Position numbers and translations under genes: made by a program. The notes under the pieces were generated by a model. That model did not search any database and was not told where the DNA came from. It saw only the letters and a list, made by a program, of their open reading frames with translations. DNA of 64,000 nucleotides from Lacrimispora indolis DSM 755 (GTDB taxonomy: Bacteria; Bacillota; Clostridia; Lachnospirales; Lachnospiraceae): contig NZ_AZUI01000001.1 of NCBI RefSeq assembly GCF_000526995.1, positions 2,046,001 to 2,110,000 of the forward strand. The letters are read 5' to 3'. This document shows, in pieces, positions 45,499 through 52,348 of this stretch. How positions within the stretch are numbered: position 1 is the stretch's first letter; the number at the start of each line of letters is the position of its first letter.

Positions 45499-45975
45499 AT
45501 GGAATTCAGAATTATATCATTGCCACCATTTAAGGCATCTACATCAGGTGTATCAAATGAGTGTGATTTTGCACCGGGAAGTATTTTGAACAAATTCGAC
45601 AAGTATTTTTCAGCCATTAAATTGTGCCCAAGAGATAGCTTTAGACCTCGTGATTTTTTGTATTTTGATAATGAGAAACAAGGAATGGTGTGGATGTGGG
45701 CTTTAAGTGAGGATATTGATGACGGTGGTAATGAGGTAATTAATTTTGATGGCGGCTATTACCTAACCTATGCCTATAAGGATGGTGATGAAGAAACAAA
45801 CGGGAAATTATATAGGGAAGCGATAAATTTTATTGTAAACTCAAAAATATTAGAGTTAGATATTCGCTCAAATCATTATGCAATGGGACACATCATTACA
45901 CCACAAGAGATTATAAATGCTCAAGGCTGGGCACAAATGGAAACGTTTATTCCTGTTAAATTAAAAAACATATAA
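45499..45975 (+). CDS. GyrI-like / AraC effector-binding-domain protein
   Basis: A 158-aa stand-alone protein of the GyrI-like small-molecule-binding superfamily. It starts MEFRIISLPPFKASTSG, contains DSFRPRDFLYFDNEKQGMVW and GGYYLTYAYKDGDEETNG, and ends AQGWAQMETFIPVKLK, a pattern seen in AraC-regulator C-terminal domains and free SAV-type binding proteins. There is no DNA-binding domain, so it probably binds or sequesters a hydrophobic compound. GGGGGAAC precedes ATG 45499. It is the only gene of unit B between a promoter repeat and a terminator repeat. Confidence 0.75.
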   Translation: MEFRIISLPPFKASTSGVSNECDFAPGSILNKFDKYFSAIKLCPRDSFRPRDFLYFDNEKQGMVWMWALSEDIDDGGNEVINFDGGYYLTYAYKDGDEETNGKLYREAINFIVNSKILELDIRSNHYAMGHIITPQEIINAQGWAQMETFIPVKLKNI

Positions 45976-46023
45976 CTTCCTGTTATGTGCATAATGCAAA
46001 GTTAATAAAGTGAACATGTAAAG

Positions 46024-46062
46024 AAAACTACTAACTATCAGTATTAAGCTGGTAGTTTTTTT
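46024..46062 (+). terminator. Terminator repeat of gene unit B
   Basis: ACTAACTATCAGTATTAAG followed by CTGGTAGTTTTTTT. The 19-base left part is the exact inverse of CTTAATACTGATAGTTAGT at the start of unit C (46823-46841). Confidence 0.8.
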
Positions 46063-46099
46063 AAATCACATAAAGCTGATATTTTAAGGAGGATGAACG

Positions 46100-46213
46100 A
46101 TGGATAAAAACGATTTCTTAAAACAGGCATCTTATAAACCACAAAAAGCTTCATGGTGCTGTACATGTGCAATGCGTATTACCTGCCAGGACAAGGACGC
46201 GGTAACCATATAA
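46100..46213 (+). CDS. Small Cys-containing protein, possibly truncated
   Basis: A 37-aa frame from ATG 46100 with GGAGGATG six to eight bases upstream. It reads MDKNDFLKQASYKPQKASWC and then CTCAMRITCQDKDAVTI. The four Cys (CCTC...C) are suggestive of a metal site, but no family is recognised. A possibly related open stretch (KDFLKEIVSGFVEADQEQ...) follows out of frame to 46315, so this may be the start of a broken longer gene. Confidence 0.35.
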   Translation: MDKNDFLKQASYKPQKASWCCTCAMRITCQDKDAVTI

Positions 46214-46482
46214 AAGGATTTCCTCAAAGAGATAGTTTCAGGCTTTGTAGAAGCAGATCAGGAGCAATGCGTCCGGTATGTCCGGCATTACATAACCTTC
46301 CGGCCTAATCAGGCCTGACCGGGCCGGAAGTAGAAAGAAACATGAAAGAATAGCAGTGGATTCCGGTGTAAGATGTGTTCATGACGGATACTATCTATTA
46401 GATACCGGATTTAATTGAAGTAATGTTGCCGCATGGGCTCCAAAAGATGTTCTTAAACCATATTTAAACCGTGGTGCACTTT
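46214..46482. other. Gene debris between units B and C
   Basis: Only short start-less frames are present, including one ending in WAPKDVLKPYLNRGA-like residues near 46480. An inverted repeat TTCCGGCC...GGCCGGAA lies at 46297-46330. Confidence 0.4.
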
Positions 46483-46767
46483 TTAATTGCAATCAAAAAT
46501 AGTCTTGGCTGCAAGATATTGTCCGAAATCATCCTTCCATTTTTTATGGACCTCCGATGAATCCCATACATTCAGAGTTTCCGGTTCCAAAACCATTTTT
46601 ATCATTAAATCATAGCGGTTTGCCCTGTCAATACAAGATGAGAACAACTGAACCTGATGGACTCCAGGGATCTCAGTTGCATGTGAAAACAGATCCTTAA
46701 TTTGGCTGATTAATTCTTCTTTATTAGAAACAGTATCTAGAAATTTTACAATGATATGGTGTGTCAT
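46483..46767 (-). CDS. Dabb-domain (stress-responsive A/B barrel) protein
   Basis: A 94-aa dimeric ferredoxin-like barrel protein. The family pattern is clear: MTHHIIVKFLDTVSNKEELI at the start, the EIPGVHQVQLFSSC strand with the PGV motif, YDLMIKMVLE, and VHKKWKDDFGQYL in the last helix. GAGGCAC lies before ATG 46767. Dabb proteins range from stress proteins to small cyclases; no partner genes reveal the role here. It is the only minus-strand gene between units B and C. Confidence 0.85.
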   Translation of the reverse strand: MTHHIIVKFLDTVSNKEELISQIKDLFSHATEIPGVHQVQLFSSCIDRANRYDLMIKMVLEPETLNVWDSSEVHKKWKDDFGQYLAAKTIFDCN

Positions 46768-46829
46768 AGTGCCTCCTTATATAGTTTTGTTTTATAATAG
46801 CATATTTTACAGGTATTGAAAACTTAATA

Positions 46830-46858
46830 CTGATAGTTAGTTGGAGATAAAATAATCT
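46830..46858 (+). promoter_or_regulatory. Promoter repeat of gene unit C
   Basis: CTGATA (46830-46835), a 17-base spacer and TAATCT (46853-46858). The upstream half TTGAAAACTTAATAC matches the other units; the downstream half has diverged. Confidence 0.55.
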
Positions 46859-46936
46859 TTAATTACTATGCCGAGAAAAAATATTTGTAACGAATTCGAT
46901 CTTCCGTAGTCTTATGTATGAAAGCGAGGTGAAAAA

Positions 46937-47419
46937 GTGGAGGACTTCAATGAAATATACATTCTTTACTTCAAGGATGTCTATAAATATGTTTTGTCGA
47001 TAAGCAGGGATGAAATGATTGCGGAAGAAATAACACAAGAGACATTTTTTAAGGCTTTAAAAAACATCGATAAATTTGATGGGAAGTGCAAACTCTATGT
47101 GTGGTTATGTCAAATTGCAAAAAATACATTTTTCACCTACAAAAAGAAAGAAAAGTGTCTTAAAGACTTGACTGAGGCGGAAGATATTCTTGCTGATTCA
47201 ACGTTAGAGCAGAGCCTGTTATCGAAAGAATCTGTATATAAAATTCACAAAGAGCTTCATAGTTTAGGCGAACCCTATAAGGAGGTTTTTATGCTACGGG
47301 TGTTTGGAGACTTATCCTTTTCACAGATAGGGAGCTTATTTGAAAAAACAGAAAGCTGGGCGAGGGTCACTTACCATCGAGCAAAAATGAAATTAAAGGA
47401 GAGGATAGAATGCGAATAA
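46937..47419 (+). CDS. ECF-type RNA polymerase sigma factor
   Basis: A 160-aa sigma factor. Region 2 (about 5-75) includes YILYFKDVYKYVLSI and AEEITQETFFKALKNI; region 4 (about 105-155) has the helix-turn-helix LGEPYKEVFMLRVFGDLSFSQIG. Regions 1 and 3 are absent, as in ECF sigmas. Its gene overlaps the next by 10 bases, and that gene has the zinc-finger layout of the cognate anti-sigma. GCGAGGTG precedes the start near 46937. Targets are unknown, but the promoter repeats of the three units are sigma-A-like, so they are probably not its targets. Confidence 0.9.
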   Translation: MEDFNEIYILYFKDVYKYVLSISRDEMIAEEITQETFFKALKNIDKFDGKCKLYVWLCQIAKNTFFTYKKKEKCLKDLTEAEDILADSTLEQSLLSKESVYKIHKELHSLGEPYKEVFMLRVFGDLSFSQIGSLFEKTESWARVTYHRAKMKLKERIECE

Positions 47420-47847
47420 CCTGCGAAATAATAAAGGACCTGCTACCATTGTATCACGATAATGTATGCAGTGAGGACAGCCGCAAATTAATTGAAGAGC
47501 ATTTATCAACCTGTGAAAGGTGCCGTGGCGAGCTGAAGCAAATTGATATAGAGATAAAAGCGGTTAAAAATACGGAGGATGTAAAAATTATGAATAATAT
47601 TGCAAAGAAATGGAAACAGGACAGATTGTCATCTTTTTTCACAGGCACATTACTTTTTTCGATTATTGCCAGTGTGGGGTGCCTGGTGGCATTTAATATG
47701 ATCGGCAGTTATGTAACTGCAGAAGGATTTCTGGTGGAACCGTTTGCTTTGATTCCGCTATCCTACCTGTTTGGATTGGCTGCACTGTTGTCAGGCCTTG
47801 TTCTAGGGATTCTGGCTATAAAAAGGCGCATGCTAAATGCTAAATAA
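47410..47847 (+). CDS. Membrane anti-sigma factor with zinc-finger (zf-HC2) domain
   Basis: A 145-aa protein with an N-terminal anti-sigma zinc-binding motif (CEIIKDLLPLYHDNVCS followed by HLSTCERCRGEL, His-x3-Cys-x2-Cys) and two transmembrane helices in the C-terminal half (about 77-100 and 112-136). It would hold the sigma factor at the membrane until a signal releases it. Start ATG 47410 lies within the sigma gene, giving translational coupling. Confidence 0.88.
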   Translation: MRITCEIIKDLLPLYHDNVCSEDSRKLIEEHLSTCERCRGELKQIDIEIKAVKNTEDVKIMNNIAKKWKQDRLSSFFTGTLLFSIIASVGCLVAFNMIGSYVTAEGFLVEPFALIPLSYLFGLAALLSGLVLGILAIKRRMLNAK

Positions 47848-47903
47848 TTATTTGAAAGATATTGCTCATTATGTATAGCCAATAATATAAATAGGTTAAA
47901 GAA

Positions 47904-48022
47904 CTACTAACTATCAGTATGATATACTCCCCTTGTAGCAGACTATTTAAATGTAAAATTGTTTATTCTTTAACACTGTCTACTTGTCAGGGAGCAGTTC
48001 AGTATTTTGCTGGTAGTTTTTT
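47904..48022 (+). terminator. Terminator repeat of gene unit C, split by a small insertion
   Basis: ACTAACTATCAGTA (47906-47919) and GTATTTTGCTGGTAGTTTTT (from 48002) together match the terminators of units A and B once the 82-bp insertion and one GTA are removed. The stem arms are now about 90 bases apart. Confidence 0.75.
47920..48001. mobile_element. 82-bp MITE-like element with 3-bp target duplication
   Basis: It starts TGATATACTCCCC and ends, on the other strand, TGAACTGCTCCC; both tips continue to AGAC at about base 24. GTA is duplicated on both sides (47917-47919 and 48002-48004). The tips resemble those of IS3-family (IS150 group) elements, which make 3-4 bp duplications. It has no coding capacity. 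Confidence 0.7.
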
Positions 48023-48073
48023 ATTGCGGTAAATCCAGAAGACTGATACTTACAGAGAAAGGAAGGCGTAACT

Positions 48074-48223
48074 ATGAGAGTGGCGGTTACAGTTGATATT
48101 GACGTTAAAGGATCCGGATTAAATGAAGAGTTCTCATTAAAAGATAACATCATTTTTTACAAGGGATTTATTAATAAATGGAGCAGCCATACAGGAAAAG
48201 GGACTTACTCTTTGAGCGGTTGA
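48074..48223 (+). CDS. Small hypothetical protein
   Basis: A 49-aa frame from ATG 48074 with AAAGGAAGG about 7 bases upstream. It reads MRVAVTVDIDVKGSGLNEEF, SLKDNIIFYKGFINKWSSHT, then GKGTYSLSG. It is hydrophilic with alternating residues suggestive of beta strands, and no family is recognised. It follows unit C. Confidence 0.45.
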   Translation: MRVAVTVDIDVKGSGLNEEFSLKDNIIFYKGFINKWSSHTGKGTYSLSG

Positions 48224-48365
48224 TTATTCAGCATAATTAGGTTTACAGAAAAAAGAAACCTAACTATGGTACACGACAAGAAACTGATTAAAAAGGCCAA
48301 ATGATCCCACTGTAAAATCTGCCAGGAATGCATAACAGGTGCTGGAAAGATGATGCAAAGAATAA

Positions 48366-48389
48366 CAAGGGAGATTTAAATCTCCCTTG
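48366..48389. terminator. Terminator of the 58-codon minus-strand gene
   Basis: A 24-base perfect palindrome, CAAGGGAGATTTAAATCTCC then CTTG, 17 bases beyond the stop of the minus-strand gene, followed on that strand by TTATTCTTT. Confidence 0.65.
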
Positions 48390-48405
48390 CGTAACTGGAT
48401 GATGC

Positions 48406-48582
48406 TTAATTGGATGTAATTCTAGGTTTAGGGCCTTCACCCGGAGGAGTATAAAATGGATCAATATAATCGCTATTTAATGCGGTTTTCGAACGATGAT
48501 CTGTAAGGGTAACATTTTTATTACTGGCATTATTGTCTGTTGCACTGCCCTGTTTGTTGGAAGATATATCTTTGTTATTCAA
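48406..48582 (-). CDS. Small hydrophilic protein (58 aa), spore-type composition
   Basis: TTG 48582 starts a 58-codon frame with GAAAGGAGC ten bases upstream. The product is rich in Asn, Ser, Thr and Lys (MNNKDISSNKQGSATDNNAS...) with a Pro-rich tail (FYTPPGEGPKPR). Such composition is seen among small disordered or spore-associated proteins, but no family is assigned. The small-RNA-like element copy 3 points toward it from 140 bases upstream and might supply its promoter. Confidence 0.55.
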   Translation of the reverse strand: MNNKDISSNKQGSATDNNASNKNVTLTDHRSKTALNSDYIDPFYTPPGEGPKPRITSN

Positions 48583-48725
48583 GATTGATGCTCCTTTCGC
48601 TTTTCAGTAGTGTCTGCAGAACAAAAAATAATATGCAAAATGCTAAGAATTTAACTCAATAGAGGGGGAAGAAACATATTATAAAAATTATGATTTTCCG
48701 AAGTATTTGCCTTAAAACGAAAGGG

Positions 48726-48862
48726 GCCGGCAAGGAGACGAAACCCTGCCGGCTGAAGCATGAAAAGAAGCTATATATTAAAGGGTTATTAACCTCTTTG
48801 TGATTATTAATATACCTGGAAATTGTGACAGGAATTTGATGGATATGTGAAGAGATTGTGAA
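48726..48862 (-). ncRNA. Small-RNA-like element with phased TTCACA boxes, copy 3
   Basis: On the minus strand: TTCACA (48857-48862), TTCACA (48846-48851), ATCAAA (48835-48840), GTCACA (48824-48829), all 11 bp apart; 9 bases; TATATT (48809-48814). The predicted RNA, from about 48802, has an AAAGAGGTT-aat-AACCCTTT hairpin. It ends in GCCGGCAGGG...CCTTGCCGGC (48726-48753), then CCCCTTTCGTTTT. The first hairpin differs in sequence from copy 2 but is still paired, which supports a structured RNA. Confidence 0.6.
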
Positions 48863-48871
48863 AGTATTTGA

Positions 48872-49471
48872 CTAATTATTAGCTTGTTCGATTATTTGGC
48901 CACGAAGTAATTCCCTGCCAACCCTATATGATGATTGTACTTCATGCACCATGCTTTCATAGAAAGATATTGCAGCTGCCCGACGTTCCGATGCAACTTC
49001 TAGCCCCCTGCTTGTGTAAAAACGGGAATAGAGTGGTTCAGATACCTGTCCTTTGTAAAAAATGGTACGTGCTATACCGAGAGTCCCTGTTGCGTCTATT
49101 TTGTCAGCATCAAATAAAATTTTCGCTTCTATACTTTGTGGTGGTGCATCGGTACGAAATCGGTGTGTTTTTATACAAGAACTTACATGTGTGGCATATT
49201 CGGCTTTATAACCATTAGAAATTAAAAAGTTATATGCTTTTTGGGAGCCAATAGCAGCGTGGCATAATTTGGGGTTTTTAAATTGTTCATTCCGGCCTAT
49301 GTCGTGAAGCAGACAGGCACAAATCAGCACATCGTAATTTACATTACATTCCTGGCTGGCAATGTCTAATGCAACATATAAGACCCTGTAAATATGATCT
49401 TTATCGTGTGCGCTATCTTTCATACATGAAAGCATGTAATCCTCAAGTACCTTGTATTTTTGTAAATCCAA
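48872..49471 (-). CDS. HD-domain phosphohydrolase
   Basis: A 199-aa metal-dependent phosphohydrolase. The HD motifs are HDKDHIYRVLYVAL (first His), ICACLLHDIGR (His-Asp pair), CHAAIGSQKA and FDADKIDATGTLGIAR (last Asp). Proteins of this layout hydrolyse nucleotides or related phosphates. TTG 49471 is chosen because AAGGGGGG lies 8 bases upstream; longer starts give residues with no family resemblance. It ends 10 bases before the small-RNA-like element copy 3. Confidence 0.8.
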   Translation of the reverse strand: MDLQKYKVLEDYMLSCMKDSAHDKDHIYRVLYVALDIASQECNVNYDVLICACLLHDIGRNEQFKNPKLCHAAIGSQKAYNFLISNGYKAEYATHVSSCIKTHRFRTDAPPQSIEAKILFDADKIDATGTLGIARTIFYKGQVSEPLYSRFYTSRGLEVASERRAAAISFYESMVHEVQSSYRVGRELLRGQIIEQANN

Positions 49472-49960
49472 TAGTGTTACCCCCCCCCTTATAATAATGT
49501 AATTATCCATAATATTTGTGTTAATTCGCATCGTATCATATTGTGTAATAGAATTCAATAAGTATAAAGATGTAAGGTGGTTTTTTATTATTATAAAGAG
49601 AGTAGAAATCATTATTACATTATCCCGGCAGCAAGAAACGAATCGCCCCTGGATAATCGGAAATATGCCAGAGCACCATAGCAATCTGGGTCCATACTTT
49701 AGAGGGGAAATGTTAAAGGCAGGAGAATGGATTGATAAGACCCATGAAATAGCGGATGCCTTAGAGCATGAGGCAAAGCTGCAGTGTAGTAAAGAAGTTG
49801 AAAGAGCAACGGCTGATAGAGATGGCTATATATAGGCATGTGAAGATTTTGCAAGGGAAATACTCCATGGGATAAGCAATAATCAAGGCTAAGCCATAAA
49901 GCTTGTTAATATGTCGAATATGCATAACAGGCAATTTTCATAAAAATAATATGTTGTTTC
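49472..49960. other. Intergenic region with one unrecognised gene remnant
   Basis: A plus-strand frame to a stop at 49833 contains NRPWIIGNMPEHHSNLGPYF and GEMLKAGEWIDKTHEIADAL, which look like coding sequence (helical, phage-like), but it has no ribosome binding site and its upstream part is AT-rich nonsense. It is likely the end of a lost gene. Confidence 0.4.
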
Positions 49961-50116
49961 TTATCCGCTTTTATTGCGGTCACTTATTAGACCAATTATC
50001 ATGCCTATAATGATACCAAAGGCGAGATTATCAAATAGTAACCCAAATATCAAGCCTAGACTCATTCCGGTAGCTAAACCAGAGTTAGAATAATTATTTT
50101 TATTATTTTTAGACAT
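49961..50116 (-). CDS. Small glycine-zipper-like membrane protein
   Basis: A 51-aa frame from ATG 50116 with GAAAGGAAAA about 7 bases upstream. After a polar Asn/Lys start (MSKNNKNNYSNSG) come two close hydrophobic stretches (LATGMSLGLIFGLLF and LAFGIIIGMIIGLI) with Gly every four residues. It is probably a membrane hairpin; the function is unknown. Confidence 0.6.
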   Translation of the reverse strand: MSKNNKNNYSNSGLATGMSLGLIFGLLFDNLAFGIIIGMIIGLISDRNKSG

Positions 50117-50838
50117 AATAGTTTTCCTTTCTGAATTATATAAAACTAGTTTACATTAGTTGTACAAATAAGTACATGGGAATTTTTACAAGAAGCAGAA
50201 CTACATTGAGAAAATCATCAAAAGAGCGCCGGGTTCAATTTGTGCAAGCACAAAGGATTCCCTTTGCAGAAGCAGATATATCCATAAAACCGACTCCATT
50301 TATGACCTTATCAGTAATGATGTCCCGCTATCCCCCTATCCGTGTACATGATTATGCCCAGATCCGGTGCTTTGGGAGCCGCTGGTAAGGAGAAAGAAAG
50401 CAAAATGTGAAACTGAAAGATAAAAAGATAATTATGGTTCAGGTGTATCTTGTCAGGAAGTTTGGAACTATGATTGGTAGCCATGAAGGACTGATTGATA
50501 TGCGGCTTAATCGTGGCAAAGGAATTTGAAAAGTCCCGGAAAAAGAATAAGCGGGTAAATGGGTTTTCGAATGCCAAAAAGCTGAGGGAGAATAATAATC
50601 GGATTTGCCAGAGTGCTCAGAAGGGGTGATGGAGATATCAGATGCGGCTTGCGGCCGGGGCGGAGAAGATTGTATATCCTGCAGATGGCCAGTCGTGCCG
50701 GCATAATCCTGCGGCTGACATATCCCTGATAATTAAAAAAGCTATGCTCCATACCTCATACCATATTACTTACAGGAATAGTTTATAAACATATCTGGCA
50801 CAAACTGCCTTTATGACATAGGAGAAAGGAGCTAAGGG
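50117..50838. other. Debris region without intact genes
   Basis: Several short frames lack ribosome binding sites. One stretch, 50506-50628, reads AKEFEKSRKKNKRVNGFSNA and may be the end of a lost phage or plasmid protein. No RNA genes or repeats were seen. Confidence 0.4.
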
Positions 50839-51279
50839 ATGAATCAGGCGTTTAAATATGTATTTCTCTGGTTTACAGGCGGGATCATTTATATAGGTAT
50901 GGAACTGGCATTCCGCAGCCGCTCACATTGGACCATGTTTCTTTTAGGCGGCATCTGCTTTGTGGTTTTGGGCCTGATCAACGAGTTGATACCTTGGCAG
51001 ATGCCCCTCTTCCAGCAAATGATCATAGGTATGATTATAATTACATACTTTGAGTTATTAACCGGCTGTATAGTAAATATATGGCTCGGTTGGGGAATAT
51101 GGGATTACAGCCACATGCCAGGTAATATCCTGGGACAGATCTGCCCGGAATTTTCCTTTTTATGGTTCTGGATTAGCGGTGCTGGGATCGTGTTAGATGA
51201 CTGGCTTAGATATTGGCTGTTCGGAGAAGACCGACCGCATTATACGTTTTTTAAAAAATCTATAATTAAGAAAGTTTGA
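50839..51279 (+). CDS. CmpB-type (putative ABC-transporter type IV) membrane protein
   Basis: A 146-aa membrane protein with four hydrophobic segments. GGIIYIGMELAFRSRSHWTM near the N-terminus, LTGCIVNIWLGWGIWDYSHMP in the middle and GNILGQICPEFSFLWFW toward the end fit the ABC_trans_CmpB family (PF06541), small integral membrane proteins of uncertain role. GAAAGGAGC precedes ATG 50839. No ABC ATPase is nearby. Confidence 0.75.
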   Translation: MNQAFKYVFLWFTGGIIYIGMELAFRSRSHWTMFLLGGICFVVLGLINELIPWQMPLFQQMIIGMIIITYFELLTGCIVNIWLGWGIWDYSHMPGNILGQICPEFSFLWFWISGAGIVLDDWLRYWLFGEDRPHYTFFKKSIIKKV

Positions 51280-51303
51280 GAAAATGAGAATGAAAAATGT
51301 ATT

Positions 51304-51634
51304 ATGTACAGCCGCAGGCAAAGTATGATATTCCTGCAGATCACATGATCTGACACTGCGATGTGGCAGGGAAGATATATCCGGATCCATATGTATTTAG
51401 CCATACAACGCATACTTGGGCAGCCTTTAAGATATCTACGGCGGCAGTTCCGGAGAAGAAATACGGCTGGTATCAGAAAGATGGTGACTGGAGATTCTAT
51501 AATGGAATTACCGGTCAGCCGGTCTGGCATGATTTGCTTCAGGGTCAGGAGGGAAAATGGCTATGGATTTGGTAACAATCACAACTGATCAGGATGGCAC
51601 ACTGCAGCATCCAGGATTGGCGGAGTAAAATGAA
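51304..51634 (+). pseudogene. N-acetylmuramoyl-L-alanine amidase C-terminal remnant with wall-binding repeat
   Basis: One frame reads AKYDIPADHMI, stop (TGA for an expected Arg at 51350-51352), HCDVAGKIYPDPYVF and HTTHTWAAFK, the end of an Amidase_2 domain, then KYGWYQKDGDWRFYNGITGQ, a wall-binding repeat. It stops at 51575. Another frame resumes with TTDQDGTLQHPGL, which parallels the scrap at 1900-1950. The N-terminal half is absent. Confidence 0.75.
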
Positions 51635-51672
51635 TATAGAAGAGGTGGAAACCATTGATTGGCTGCCAATGG

Positions 51673-51837
51673 TCACTTTTCCAACTCTTTACGAATTTTC
51701 GGTTCAATACCTCTTTGTTCCATTTCTTTCAGTATTTTTTTAAATTCTCCTGCTGGAGCCTTCGGAGCTTTAACACCTTCACTGACTTTTTTTAATCGAT
51801 CAAATTCTGCTGCCAGATTTCTTTCTATAAAATTCAT
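51673..51837 (-). CDS. Small hypothetical protein (54 aa)
   Basis: ATG 51837 with GAGGTGAT seven bases upstream starts a 54-codon, charged helical product (MNFIERNLAAEFDRLKKVSE..., ending KIRKELEK). No domain is recognised. The good ribosome binding site supports expression; it could be a small regulatory or structural protein. Confidence 0.6.
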   Translation of the reverse strand: MNFIERNLAAEFDRLKKVSEGVKAPKAPAGEFKKILKEMEQRGIEPKIRKELEK

Positions 51838-51993
51838 AGTAATCACCTCATAGTGAATTATAAAATAGGTAATGCAATAACTTAAGTGGAAATGTCTGGA
51901 AATTGCTCCATTCTCAAACTTTTCTGAATTCACAACTTGTCTGTTTGTCCCATAGTATACAGTGTAAAGTTTAATAAAAAGAGGTGTTGCATT

Positions 51994-52194
51994 ATGTGCT
52001 GCTTTAACTGGGGTAATAGAAGGAATTGCTGTAGATGCTGTTGCAGATGTTGGAACAACTGTGGTAACATTAATAATGATCCTTGCGCAGAGGAAAAACG
52101 AAGATGTTATTGGCAGGGATACCGAGACGGGTGCAGAAATGCTCCTTGCCGCTGGATTAATGAAGAGAATTGCAACAACGAGAGTGATTGCTAG
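51994..52194 (+). CDS. Cysteine-rich small protein (66 aa, 15 Cys)
   Basis: ATG 51994 (AGAGGTG seven bases upstream) starts MCCFNWGNRRNCCRCCCRCW, followed by NNCGNINNDPCAEEKRRCYW. Fifteen of 66 residues are Cys, with Asn and Arg also frequent. No modifying enzyme or transporter gene adjoins it. The adjacent LysM-GH18 gene encodes a likely spore cortex or coat protein, so a disulphide-rich spore coat component is plausible. A metal-binding role or peptide precursor cannot be excluded. Confidence 0.7.
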   Translation: MCCFNWGNRRNCCRCCCRCWNNCGNINNDPCAEEKRRCYWQGYRDGCRNAPCRWINEENCNNESDC

Positions 52195-52202
52195 TTAGTA
52201 TG

Positions 52203-52238
52203 AAAGGCGGGCATCCGGTATTCCGGACCCCGCCTTTT
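52203..52238 (+). terminator. Terminator of the Cys-rich gene
   Basis: AAAGGCGGG and CCCGCCTTTT, with an inner CCGG/CCGG pairing, 8 bases after the stop. Confidence 0.85.
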
Positions 52239-52348
52239 ACATAGCAGAACATATCATTTTCTGAACAGCCCTGAAAAGATGTCTCTTTCTGTCATGTTTC
52301 GGATTTTTTCAACATATGCTTTACCAATTCTGGTAAAAGGATGCTACT

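Noticed and set aside
43140..48022. Integron attC sites at the ends of the three gene units
   Set aside because: The inverted ends contain ACTAAC/GTTAGT but do not fit the RYYYAAC/GTTRRRY core sites, and no integron integrase is present. The ends instead carry a sigma-A promoter and a terminator.
49472..49684. N-terminal extension of the HD-domain protein by about 70 residues
   Set aside because: The extra residues are unlike the family, and TTG 49471 has a clear ribosome binding site.
50176..50388. 70-aa frame on the plus strand
   Set aside because: No ribosome binding site, no recognisable domain, and it lies in a debris region.
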